Shown in pieces: positions 1 through 11,777 of a stretch of 64,000 nt of DNA. How positions within the stretch are numbered: position 1 is the stretch's first letter; each line of letters begins with the position of its first letter. Source of the DNA: Symbiotaphrina buchneri (Eukaryota > Ascomycota > Symbiotaphrinales > Symbiotaphrinaceae); NCBI GenBank assembly GCA_001599915.1, contig BCIG01000010.1, forward strand, positions 310,001 through 374,000, written 5' to 3'. The position numbers were made by a program, and so were the translations under genes. The notes beneath the pieces are model-generated. The model saw nothing but the letters and a program-made list of their open reading frames with translations, had not been told where the DNA came from and ran no database searches.

Positions 1-3000
1 ATTTTAACTTAGTATTTAATCTTATGTTTTATATTATTAAAATACCTTGTTATTATTCTTTAAAGATACATTATAAACATGTTATCTAAAACTATATGTT
101 AACTTAAGGTTAACTTTAACCTTAATGATATATTCTTTTATAATCTTTAAGAATATCAAGATATTATCAAGATAAACTATAATAATAATATCTAGCATTT
201 CTTATAATATATTATTAATAATATATTAATAGATAACAAGAGTATTTATAAATCTAAACAACATGATATAATATTTATAATAACTATATTAAGTTTAGAA
301 TACTATTTTTTATTTTTTTCCTTTTTTGTTTTTATAAGGTTATAAACACTTTATAAGTCTAAAATAATAAAGAACTTTAATCTTATTATCTGATTTTATA
401 ATTTTCTGATATTTGATAATAGATATCAGTTTTTAATTATAATGTTATCAAGTTTTTAATAATCTATATAAAGTTAAAATTTCCTGTTTTTTTAATATAA
501 AAAATATTGAATATCCTGTTAATAATATAGATTCCTAAATAAATCCTTTCTTAAGATTAACATTAAGATACTTGTAAAATACCTTTAATTTATCTTTTGA
601 TAATAGGTAAATTGGTTTAAATATCAGTTTTTTCCCTGGAAATAAAGGTATTTTATGGTTTTATAATTAGTACTTAAATAACATTGTAATTATTAACTTT
701 TTTTAAAAGAACTTACCTTATTTTTATATTCTTTAAAGATTTTTAAAGATATATTCTATTTTTTTAACTTTAACTTTTTAACCTGTTAGATCCTTATTAG
801 TATCTATTAAATTGATTATCTGTTTAACCTGTATTAAATATAAAATATTATTAATCTTAACTATTTTTTAGTTCTAGTTTTTATTTATTATTATTTTTCT
901 TTAATATACAAGTTAGAATCTAATGATATTATCAGATCCTTTAAACTTAAACTCTTCTTTATTTTAATTAATTAATAGATTTTAATGTTTTAATCAAGAT
1001 ATTCTTAATATAACATGGTAAATAATCATTTTAATTATATTAAAGGATATTTCTTTATAATATTATTATATTATTATAAACAATGATATTATCTCTGTAT
1101 TTATTCTTTTTAATCTTTTAACTTAATTCTTTAAATAAGTATTTTTATTTATTTCTTTGTTCTTATCATTATATTATTTTGTTTTATAAATTTTTCTAAT
1201 ATAAACAAGTTTATTACCTTTAAATTAATTATAACTATAGTTATTAATCTATTAATAATTATTAATATAACAGATAATTCTTTTATAATATAAAACTTTT
1301 TTAACATCATCAGAATTTAAAGTCTTTATTATCTATCTATATTTTTAAGATAGAAACCTTATCTTTTTCTGTCTTTTCTAAGGTTATTAAGATTTATCTA
1401 AAGATTTCTTTTTTTAAATATAAAATAAGAATTATAGTTTATAACAAATTATCTAGATTCTTTTTTACAGATTCTATTCTAATGTTTTTTCTTATTATTA
1501 AATCTTTAGATAATAATTAATAATGTATATTATATCTATTAAATTCTTATAAGTATTATTAAATTTTCTTTAATTCTGGTAATAGAATGTTGATAATGTT
1601 TTTTAAAAGTTATTTCTTATTTGTTTTTAGTTATTTTAGTTTTTTAATAATTTTTTAAAGTTAATTAATTAGTTTTTATTAAGAATATTATTTTAATAAC
1701 AATGTTCTTATATTATTTTTAACAGATATTTAATTTTCTTTTAAATATCAAATAATAATATCTAGAATATTATCTTTTATCTAATAAAAGTATTCTAACT
1801 TCTAGATTGTTTAAAAGAATTCCTTTCTTGTTTTCTATAGTTGGTTTTTACAAGTTCTTATTGATATAAAAGGTGGATTTCCCTAATTAGCGTTTTTATT
1901 AGGTTCTTCCCTTTTTTTTTTACTTGGATATCAAAGTCTTATTCTTTTTTATTATGATTAAATTTTTAAAATCTTTCCTTGATTTTTTTTAATTCTTTTG
2001 TTAACCTTTTTCCAATTATTATTTATATCTTATTAAAGTCTTTTTATTTCTTCTTTATTAAAGTTAAAAAGGTTATATTCATCTGGATCTTTTTCTTTTT
2101 AAAAACCGATTAATTGTTGTTTTAAAACATTTAATTAAAATCAGGATACTATTTTTTAAAATCTGTAATTTCTTGTTATATAACCTGGTTTATTATAACC
2201 ATAATATGTAAATGTTTTCTTTTTTTGTTTTTTTTCCTATTTTCCCTTTAATAAGGTTATTATTATAATATATTGATTTCTATGGATATATATCTCCTTG
2301 AATTAAATCTTAGTATATTCTGATATCAAAAACGTTATTTTTTCCCTTGGATTATTTCTAAGTTAATATTTTATTTCTTTTTTATATATCTTTTATATAA
2401 TATGTTATTAAACCAAATAAATTCTCTTATAAGGTTATTCAGGTTATTAATTACGATATCAGTTTTTATAAGTTTATCCTTGACTTTATCCTTAAATCCC
2501 TTACAGAATATTTCCTAAAGTACTTTATTATCTTATTCTGTAGTTATAGAATATTATTGGAATTTGATTATATATTCTAAGATTAACTTATTCTGTTTGA
2601 GTTATTAAACAGTTTTAATGATGATTTTTTTTAGTTAAAAATTCTAAAGATAGATTAAATCTTTTTTTTAAATCAAATAAAGCTTTCTATCCAGGTTCTA
2701 ACTTTGTTATTGTAATTGTCTTTTATATACTTATTAACATAAAAACAAACCTAGTTAAAAGGTTTTTTTTAGATAGATAACAGTTATAAAAGGTTATTAA
2801 ACAATAGAAATATCCTTTTTTCAAAACTTGAAAAATAAGTTCAGTTAAAGAATTCAATCTTTTAACTTATTATAATATCTATCATAGGTACCAGGCTATT
2901 TAACCTTAAAATGTTTTTTTTAATAATTGTATATCAGTTATTAAAAGATCCTTTAGTAATATTAAATATTAGGGTTAATTATAATTCTTATCTGTTTATT

Positions 3001-3447
3001 TTAAAAATGTTTAAAGTATTATACAAGCTTTATATAGGTATTAATCTAAAGGTTGATCATTGTAAAAGTTACAAGGATTTATACTTATTGTTAAATAATA
3101 GGATTAATAGGTAACAAGATAGTAATAGATGTTAATATTAATTACTTGAATAATTAATTAAGTTAAATATAAAAAGAGTTTCTATAAAGGAAATCCTTCT
3201 TTGTTATATAATAAACAGGTTAAGCTAAATTAACTTAATTATAGTTAAAAAAGTTAAGTTATATTAATATAATATAGTTTAAACTTAGTTTAACTTATTA
3301 GGAATTAAATAATTAATACTTCTTTTTTAAGTTTGTAATATTATAATAGAATAAGGTTTAAAAGTACTTTTATTAAAAGTTACTATTATATACAGTAGAT
3401 TCTTTTATTTAATTCTAAAAAGTAATAAATATATTTTCTTTATACTA
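1..3447. repeat. AT-rich, gene-free RIP-like relic DNA
   Basis: This stretch is almost pure A and T with only short chance reading frames, the longest about 67 codons. No start, splice or domain signal of a host gene is visible. Such AT-rich blocks in ascomycetes are usually transposons degraded by repeat-induced point mutation (RIP), which turns C into T and G into A. I could not assign a family here. Faint integrase-like words appear on the minus strand around 1.5-1.9 kb, but they are too weak to call. Confidence 0.75.
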
Positions 3448-3842
3448 TGGTAAGAAAAAGGGTATAAAAAGTGTAAAAGGTATAAAAGGTAATTTGTGTT
3501 TTTGTACCGATGTTATATGATATAGTTTAAGCTTTAGTAAAATGGAATAGAACAATGTTTTTCTGGTATTCTGTATTCTAGAGGATAAAAGTTCTTTTTT
3601 TAATAGTAAGATAAAGGATCAACATGTTAGATAGTGAATTTAAAACCTGTTTTACTGATGTTTGTTTCTTGTTTTGGATAGATGATTTCTCTATATAGTT
3701 TTCTATATAATTTCTTTATATGATAACCTGTATAAAGGCTTTATTCCTATTGTTTTATAACAGTGTTTTTCCTATAATACATTTTTTACCTATTTTCCTA
3801 CCTGATTCAATAGCTATCTATCTATCCTTAACTATCTTAACA
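3448..3842 (+). repeat. Left LTR of the fossil element
   Basis: About 395 bp, aligning along its whole length with 5898-6290. By eye, differences are mainly C/T and G/A transitions, the pattern RIP leaves. It starts TGG and ends ACA. Confidence 0.7.
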
Positions 3843-5897
3843 CATTGATAACCTATACAAAGATATTATTATCATGTAATAGAAGAATAAAAAGTAGGAA
3901 AATATTAGAAAAGCTTATTAACTGATAGAAATTATAGCTATGTTGCTATAGCCTTAAAGGATTTAACCTTATAAAGGTACAGTTATTATTATAAGATATA
4001 ACTGTTATATAACAACATATACTATTTCTTAGAACCTTGACATGGTTATTAAAACTGGGAAAGGATAACTAAAACCTTGAAAAACATCAAGATCATAAGC
4101 TTATTATTTGAAAAAAGAAAGAAGGTTAGTTTAAAGTTTTAGAAATTATATAGAAACATACTGATACAATAGAATACAATAGCAATAACCCTAAACACAT
4201 GATGTTATAGACAAGATCTCTTTTTAGACCTGGAGTTATACAGTTTTAATAGGTTTTATGTTCTAAATCAGGGAAAACAATGATAATAAAGGTTTTTTAC
4301 TAAAGGGAAAATATTATTCAATAAACATTATGATAACAATGATGATAATAGAAGTATAGTATTGAACAGTTTATTATTAATAACAAAAACAACAGGAAAA
4401 AAGGATAAAAACTTTTAGTTTATCATTTATTACCTTGTTATAACCATTTTATAGATTATATTATAAACCTATTCTATATAAACAGAATAATTTAAAGTCC
4501 AGATAACTTTTTTATTAACAACAGGTAATATTAATAACAAAAGATCTTGAAATCAAACTATTAAAGACTTTTTCTTTTTCTTTGTTTCCATTCTTATTAA
4601 ACATGTTATTTTAATATCAACTATTATTCTTATCATTGTTTTGTTATTAATTAACATTCTAAAGGTATAAATAATAAAAAGGATACCATATCCAGGTTTT
4701 TTAAACATACTATTCTTTAAAAAAAGAACATTATTAAGTTTTTAGAACAGTATAGGGATCTTTATAATAACTATGTATTAAAAGAGATTAAAAAGATAAA
4801 ATACTTACTATACTACTGTAACAGAAGCTTTAAAGCTTATATTAAAGTTGTTTTAAAATAGAAAAACCTGTAATTAAAAAGGTTTTTACAGGGTATTATA
4901 TGATAAATATAAAAACAATAATATTAAACAACAATAAAACTTCTATTAATGATTTAAACAGTATATATAAGTTCTTTAAAACAAAAAAGATAACCTATAA
5001 CAATATTATTATAAATATATTATCAAATTATAAGTCTTTGTTAATCAGGATGTTTTTAATCTTTATACCTAAGGTTTATAATTTCTGTAAAGGTTTTCTA
5101 TTATTATTCAAATCAATATAGTATAGAAATACTATATAGATTTAAACAATATAACTAACTTAAATTTTAACAAGCTTTATGATTTTATACAAGTTTAACA
5201 TATGATTAATATTACCTTATAACAATTTAAATTATAATTAAAAGCTTTATTAAAGTGTATATCTATCTAGAAAACTAAGAATTTAGATAAAAAGATAGAT
5301 AACCTTATAAAGGTTTTGTAAAAGATAATATTCTTAATCTTGGTAATATTGTTTGAAAATAATGTAAAAAAGATTGTTTATATTAGTTTTATAGAGTTAT
5401 ATCTATCCTTTAGATCAATATATAATCTATTAATATCAGCTAAGCTGTTATCAAATATACAGGAAGCTTATAAAAAAGAATATCAGGTTTTATATCTTTA
5501 TACCTATTATTATTACTATGTTTTAAACCATGTTTAGGTTTATTATCCTAGCCTGTATAAAGATATAAAAAAGGATCTTTGTTACTATAATAAGAATTAT
5601 TATTTGACCTTAAATAGGTTGTTACCTAGAATTTAAGAGGTTATAACTAAGGACATAGTTAGCAAGAAAGAGATAATACAGGAGTTTGTAATTTAGGTTT
5701 ATTAAATATTGTTAACAGTAGATAGGATCTGATTTCTTATATCTAAGCATGGAAAATTGATCAGGTTATATAGATTATCTACAGGTTAGTAAGAAGCTTT
5801 TCTAGATAACTAAAGGACCTTTTAATATAGCTTATATTTCTTTTTAGCCTGTTTGATAGCTATAAAATAATTACCTAATAAAAAGGAATATATATAA

Positions 5898-6290
5898 TAG
5901 GAAAAAGAATATAAAAGGTATAAAAGGTACAGAAAGTAATTTGTACTTTTATATTAATGTTATATGATATAGTCTAAGTTCCAGTAAAATAGAATAGAAT
6001 AATGTTTCTCTGGTATTCTATGTTTTAAGAAATAAAAGCTCTTTTTTTGATAATAAGATAAAGAATTAATATGTTAAATAGTAAATTCAGAACCTGTTTT
6101 ACTAATGTTTGTTTTTTGTTTTAGATAGATGATTTCTCTATATGGTTTTTTATATGATTTTTTTATATAACAATCTGTATAAAGGCTTTATTCCTATTGT
6201 TTTATAACGGTATTTCCTTTATAGTATGTTTTTCTACCTATTTTCCTACCTGATTCAATGATTATCTACCTATCCCCAATTACCCTAGCA
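5898..6290 (+). repeat. Right LTR of the fossil element
   Basis: About 393 bp, the partner of 3448-3842. It ends GCA and is followed by TAATA, close to the TACTA that precedes the left repeat. Confidence 0.7.
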
Positions 6291-6838
6291 TAATATTTTA
6301 AAAGTTAATATTTTATATTTTAATCTTTTAGCTTTTTCTAGATTTGTTTTAATATATAAACAGTTAATCTAAAGATTTAAATATAGCTTAGATCTAACTA
6401 TACTTTAATAGATGTTTTATATAAAGTTATTTCTAATGTTTTTTTTTAAATTATAGTTTTTTAACTAGTTTATATAACAGATAACTTCTATCTAGAATTT
6501 CTGATTAATTTTAAATATATAAAATATTAGTTATATTTTTTAAAGTAAAGTTTATCTTAAATATTTAGCTTTTCTATTTATCTAAGAATTATTTAATATT
6601 ATTAATTCTTGATAAATTCTAACTTTGTTAAGTTAAATTAAAAAGCTGTAGATATATATTTACTATTATAGTTTATCTGAAAATATTATATAATATAATA
6701 TCTATATTTTTATTAAGTATAATATTAATTAAAAGTAAGTTATACTTTTAACTTATATATAAGAAACTCTATTTCTAAATTCTTAATTTTATTGTCTATA
6801 AAAGTTAGAAAGTATTACAACTTATTGTATGTTAGTAC
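6291..6838. other. AT-rich flank up to the compositional boundary
   Basis: The same AT-rich DNA continues to about 6838 and then stops within a few tens of bases; from 6840 on the sequence is of ordinary composition. No gene is visible. The boundary marks the edge of a probable heterochromatic, RIP-affected block. Confidence 0.7.
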
Positions 6839-9800
6839 CTTTGAGGAAGAGAGTTATGGGCTGCCAAGGCTCGCGCATCAATCTCCTGATGATAACGATT
6901 AAAAGTCCCAGGTACCGGTAGGTGGAATTTGTTCGTGCCTTGCGCTTACTTAATCATCGACAGCACCGTGCAGCCGCGACGTCGCTCCCTTTCGGATATA
7001 AAAGCAGCATCGCCGTTTTCCCTCCTCCTCGATGGTCAATCCTCACCGTTCCTCTTGAATGCGCGACCGTCCTGTCCGGCTGACGCTGAAGCATTTGATG
7101 CACCCCGGCCTAGCTTCTCTCTAATGCATGCACTGCGCCTGCTCTGCCAACGCGTCCTCCCAGGCTGACTTTTCCTTGACTCTAGGTCTTTCTGTCCCGT
7201 CCGGCAGACGATCGACGATCGACGATTCTATGGACCCGGCCCGGCCGTGATTGTCCAATTCATCGTCTAATCGACCAGCTGACGATTCATGATCGAGCGG
7301 AGCTGTGAGTTGTCCGCCATCGAGCTCAGCTGAAGGGTCTTGACCCTAGGGACGAATCGCCAGGCAGCCACAAGCCCACCACCAGGTACAGGGGAACGGT
7401 CGTCTTCACAACTAGACGCCGTTCTGGGCTTGGACTTATTTAACTTTCTCCAATTCGGATGGCTTTGCGCCTGGGCCCTGTACGCCTGGTGCATATGCTC
7501 CAACGTCGGAAGGCAGACTCATAATGCCCAATGGATTGATAGCACACATCCCTCGAGCCTCTTTCTTCCTACGGAGAACGGCCCTCTTGGGTTCGTGATA
7601 TCTGTCGCCATCGCTCACACCTATGCAAGATATTCGCCCCGTGAGTCACGCAGAGATAATCATTATGGATCATTATTTTTGTTTCTTCGCATGAAATTAA
7701 GATGACTCAACAGCGCCTTGCATCGATTAGTGCTGCTGCAATGCTGGGCGTGCCATGGTCACGGAACAGCCTGCAGCTTAACTATCCGTCGTACTCGAAT
7801 GACGGCCGTGATCGTCAGCCGTTGTGAAACGGGAGATCACAGATGCTGCCTGAGCGAGGCGCCTACGGGGAGGGTCACCCCATGGGGTAAGGCAGTTTAC
7901 ACTGCAAGATGGAGCAACGCTGCGCCAATGGAAGCCCCAGATATCAATAATAGAGCGGGACACAATGCAAGATGCCATCAGCGCTAAATACAATACCTGG
8001 GGCCGAATGATCAGCTCTGCAGTTGTTTCTGTTATTGCGACAGGCTGGAGGCGCGAATGAATCGCAGCCACAAGGATCGTGCAAAGTAGACGCCCGGAGA
8101 AGCCGCCTCCAGGTACATTTGGCAACGGTACCGTGAGTTGCTTGTACACCTCCGCAGGTACAGATTCATCGAGAGTACGGTACAGTACGTGAACTACAAG
8201 GCTGACCCGTGCCTCTAGAAGCTTCAGCCCACAAACCGCTTCTCGGGGTAATTGGCCCCAGGAAGTGTAAACGGCAGAAGTAGAGTGACCTGGTACGCCA
8301 GGAACAAGCCCTCGACGCCCATTTCACCACTGACGCCATCCGATGAGAATGGTGATGTAGTGCAGCCTTCCGCTGCCACCAATCTGTCCAGAATCTGACA
8401 TATCTGCTTTTAATCAAGCACCCGGGAATTCGATCCTGTGCATCCTATTCGTCGCATCGCATTCTCACATCTCTTATTCGCAGCATCACCTTCCGGCAGA
8501 GAGACACCCATCCTGGTAGGTTTAGAGGTCATAAAAATATTATTATTATTGTTCAGGTCAAACCTGGAGAGACCGGGCAACAAAGATAGCGATAAGAGTG
8601 TCTTTGACTGTCCCACCATCCCATCCCACCCTGCCACCAGAGAGAATCCTCACCTCCTGCAAACTCCTGCGCTGACTCAGTGTCGCCATTAAGCCCCTGG
8701 AATTTTTATCCCCTTCTTTGCCGTACAAAATGTGAAGCATCTGAAACAACAGCGAGATATCTCCGCAAGTCATGAATAATACGAGGTTCTTGTAGCTAAC
8801 CTTAAGGGGTTTTTTCAACTTATCGCAGATTGGGAATGTCGGCCCGTCAACTCGCACAAGGTTTTTCCGGCCATGCGACAATGCAGAGAAAAATGGATCT
8901 GCTTTTGATGGGCCTCGGGCCTTCCTCCGAAACACCAAACTCCAAAGAGCAACGGCGATGATCAAGCGGGCCAGTCAGAGAAGACGGAATACAAGAGACG
9001 ATAGCAGTCTTGCCTTATTGGTCCTAAACAGCTCGTGGGCCTGGCTGCTCACCGCCTTCGTCCCCTTCTAATTGTGGGTGGCCGGGAATAAATCAACTAG
9101 AGACTAGACCAGATGAAGAAATGTACGGGACGGTACCTTCGGCCTTACTGCGGAGGCACGAAAATCGATGGGAACGTTGCAACTGGCAAGTGGAGCTCTG
9201 CAAACCCATCCTGGTTGCTTTTGTAATACTATCACTCATATGGACTATGCTCTGCTACAGGTTTGCTCCACCATAGGAAGTCTCTGCAGTTACATGTGGA
9301 GAATGTTTATCTTTTAACGGCCATTTTATTAATGTTTTTTCCTGCTTCCGGAGAGCAACTCGAAGTCGCGTCGTGTTCGCACACCGCCCAGCCACCGACG
9401 TCTCCACCCACCAGAAGTCCGGTAAGGGGCTGCGTGCCGAAGGCAGCGTGTACAGATACATAGTACAGGAGGGGTGACGACCCGGAACGAGTCTTTCATG
9501 CCCGAACTGTGAGAAAAGGAAGAAATAACAAACTGAGCACCCAAGCCCAGGTGGAGCCATTTGCAACGATAAAAATACACACAATATTATGAACGCAACG
9601 GATCCAGTAGACGAAATTCGCGTGTCAAGTGGCAGTGCAACCGTGTCAGAGCCCCAGATTGCCCCTGGCGGACAGCATCTGCAGACCCACATGCCGACCA
9701 TCCACGCATCTCCGCCAGAATTGGTATCCGTTGAGCGTAGTAAAAGCGAGACTGGAACTCGCCAGCTTTTTGGTATCATCGCGCCAGAAGCAGAACGGCC

Positions 9801-10074
9801 CTTGCATGACTTTTCGTCCCTGCCCATTAACACCGTATGCTGAGCCCCGCGTAAAAATGACCATGCTTGTGCTGAACAAAACGCCGCCCCGCTATGTGAC
9901 ATGCAAAACGCAGCAAACCGGAACCCAAAGATAGGAACCGAGGAGAGATTCGGATATCGTAACACAATGTTAGGCGCAAAGTAGCGTCGTAGGGTGGAGC
10001 AGGATATGCAAGTACGTAAGATGCGCCTCCCAGTAACTCATGAACCGTGAGGCCCTGAAACCCGGCGAACTGTA
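6839..10074. other. Gene-poor stretch of normal composition
   Basis: Open frames here (for example 236 codons at 9255-9965 and 135 codons at 8558-8965, both minus) overlap one another in several frames. They show no domain, no consistent splice signals, and cysteine- and serine-rich random-looking translations; the 8558-8965 frame begins at TTG. The part nearest 10075 may hold the 3' UTR of the minus-strand gene that ends there. I see no supportable gene. Confidence 0.55.
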
Positions 10075-11777
10075 CTACCATCCCTTCTGATGGTATTCAC
10101 CAAGTCCCGTATCGAAATAGTTATTCCACGAGTTAGTCTTGGAGCCGTCCTTCGACCCAACGGCTGGCTTGCTCCCCGGGTATTCTTGAAGATTGGCCAT
10201 GTCATGGGCGGTATGCCTACGCTTCAAGACAGCATTGGCCGTTGTGGTCTTCTGTTGTCGCTCCCACAGTAAATGCCTCCTTAGAGATTCAGTAAGTTCC
10301 GTAGCAAGCATGTTGCGACGGGTGGTCCGAGGCGACAATGCCGGGGGATGAGTATTGGAGGTGGTCATGATGATGGGTTTGGAGCGAGGTATTTCGGGCC
10401 CGCGCATCATCAGTGGAGAGTCCTCTTCCGGTGAAGCAGCAACAGAAGGGCCGTTAGGTGTCGATGTCCTTGATCGATGGATAGCGGGAGTAGAGCGGGA
10501 AGCAGCCGTCTGAAGTGCCGCGGCTCGCTGGCCTTGGTGCAGTAAGTTTGTGAGAAGGGACCGTCTCGAGGTAAGGTGCGGTCGTGAATCCACCCGCTGG
10601 AACATTTGCTTCTGGTCCATACTTGAACCTCCGCTCTCCGTGTTCGAATCCTCCCAGTCTGAATCCTCGTCGTCGTCATCAATGGCGCTCTCCGAGACCG
10701 CATCTTCATCGTCCGATTCAAACACGTCGTCATCCTCACTCACGCGTTCACTGATGGTCTTGGTAAGCACCTCGTCCTTGAATGAGGTAGTCTTCTTGGG
10801 ACGTTTGAGACCCTCCGATAGGGAGCTGCGAGTTTGAAGCATGTGGTCGTCGAGAGAACTTTCGTCTTCTCCGGAAGAGCCTCCACCAAGCATGAACATA
10901 CCCTTCTTCTTCTGATCCTTCGTTCTGGTAGGCAGTGGCTCGGTGGTCGAGGAAGGAGGCGCGAGGCGTGACTGCGAACGATACGAAGAGCATACGCGGC
11001 CAGGTGAAAAGCCACGGACGATGCTATGCGCGCCGAAGTCTGAACATTCGCTGGTTTCAGATCCTTGTGGGTTCGAGAGAGCACTCTCATTGCTTCCTAT
11101 AGCAACTGTTGCTGAAGATGACGTGTCGGCACGATGATCGATATTTGATGGCGACGGCGGGGTCACGAGGGTTTGCGATTCGCTAGCCACGGGATGCGGT
11201 GGTGAAGGAGGATGGCCGGTGAATTTGGGAGACAGTGGCTCTAGGTCTTTCTTCTCTTTGATTGTCATGATCATCTTTTCCAGGTCAAGTGACGTGATAT
11301 GCTTTTCTCGTCCACGGCTCCGACTTTCTGAAGAGTCTGTTCTTTGAAGCGTTGGCCGTTTGATGTCCACAGGTTGAGATTCCGGTTTAGTGTGGGCCTC
11401 TATCCGGTCTGCTTCTTCCGATGCGACCGAATCAACACTGCCCGAGAGCGAGGGAACATCGTCCGCATCATGGGTGGCATTCGTAGTGTTGATCGGTGCA
11501 GTGGCCATGTGGTGATCTGGACCGCAACAGAAAGTCTCTCGGTTCCATAATCTCCAGCTCAGGTTCTCCAACCGCCGGCCTTCCTCCATTGACTCTGCGC
11601 ACTTTGAGAATACTAATAGACGTCAGAATTCGGCTTGAAGAATAGACGCTGATGAAGCGACAAGTTCGTTAGCTTACCAGTCCACATGCCAAAGAGATTT
11701 TCGACGTTTGAAGGGTCGACATTGTGCATCTTGGCCGTGTCCACCGTCAAGACGGGTGTTGCTAATCGCGTAGGCAT
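10075..11777 (-). CDS. DUF1752/DUF3295 protein (AreA GATA-like N-terminal domain)
   Basis: Two exons, 11777-11678 and 11612-10075, separated by a 65-nt GT-AG intron, give 545 residues. Residues about 18-58 carry the DUF1752 signature (NVENLFGMWT, then FSKCAES, RRLENLSWRLWNRE), which Pfam describes as the GATA-like domain of nitrogen regulator AreA. The intron splits this domain, which fixes the splice. The rest is low-complexity, acidic and serine-rich and matches the fungal DUF3295 region (GMFMLGGSSGEDESSLDDH-type start, FKDEVLT, RSRTSTPNGPS). No zinc finger follows, so it is not AreA itself. Nuclear regulatory role is an inference; members of the family are linked to carbon or nitrogen regulation. 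I chose the ATG at 11777 because upstream codons in frame look like 5' leader repeats. It is the only gene in a 10-kb gene-poor stretch. Confidence 0.85.

Larger units (their letters stand above)
3448..6290 (+). mobile_element. Broken LTR retrotransposon fossil, probably Copia-like
   Basis: Two direct repeats of about 395 bp flank an internal part of about 2.05 kb. Both repeats have TG...CA-type ends (the second start reads TA, as expected after RIP). The five bases before it (TACTA) and after it (TAATA) nearly match, as a worn target-site duplication would. The internal part holds short plus-strand stretches loosely recalling a Copia Gag and the region before the integrase; this family call is tentative. 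A purine run lies just before the right repeat. The element is clearly broken, with many lesions, and is too short for a full Copia element, so it is internally deleted or a non-autonomous derivative. RIP makes repeat divergence useless as a clock; it is old or heavily mutated. Confidence 0.65.

Noticed and set aside
1-3447. Faint integrase-like words on the minus strand
   Set aside because: The DNA is so AT-rich that such matches arise easily; not enough to name an element.
9255-9965. 236-codon minus-strand open frame
   Set aside because: No ATG-supported domain, random-looking composition, and overlapping frames on both strands; probably chance or 3' UTR.
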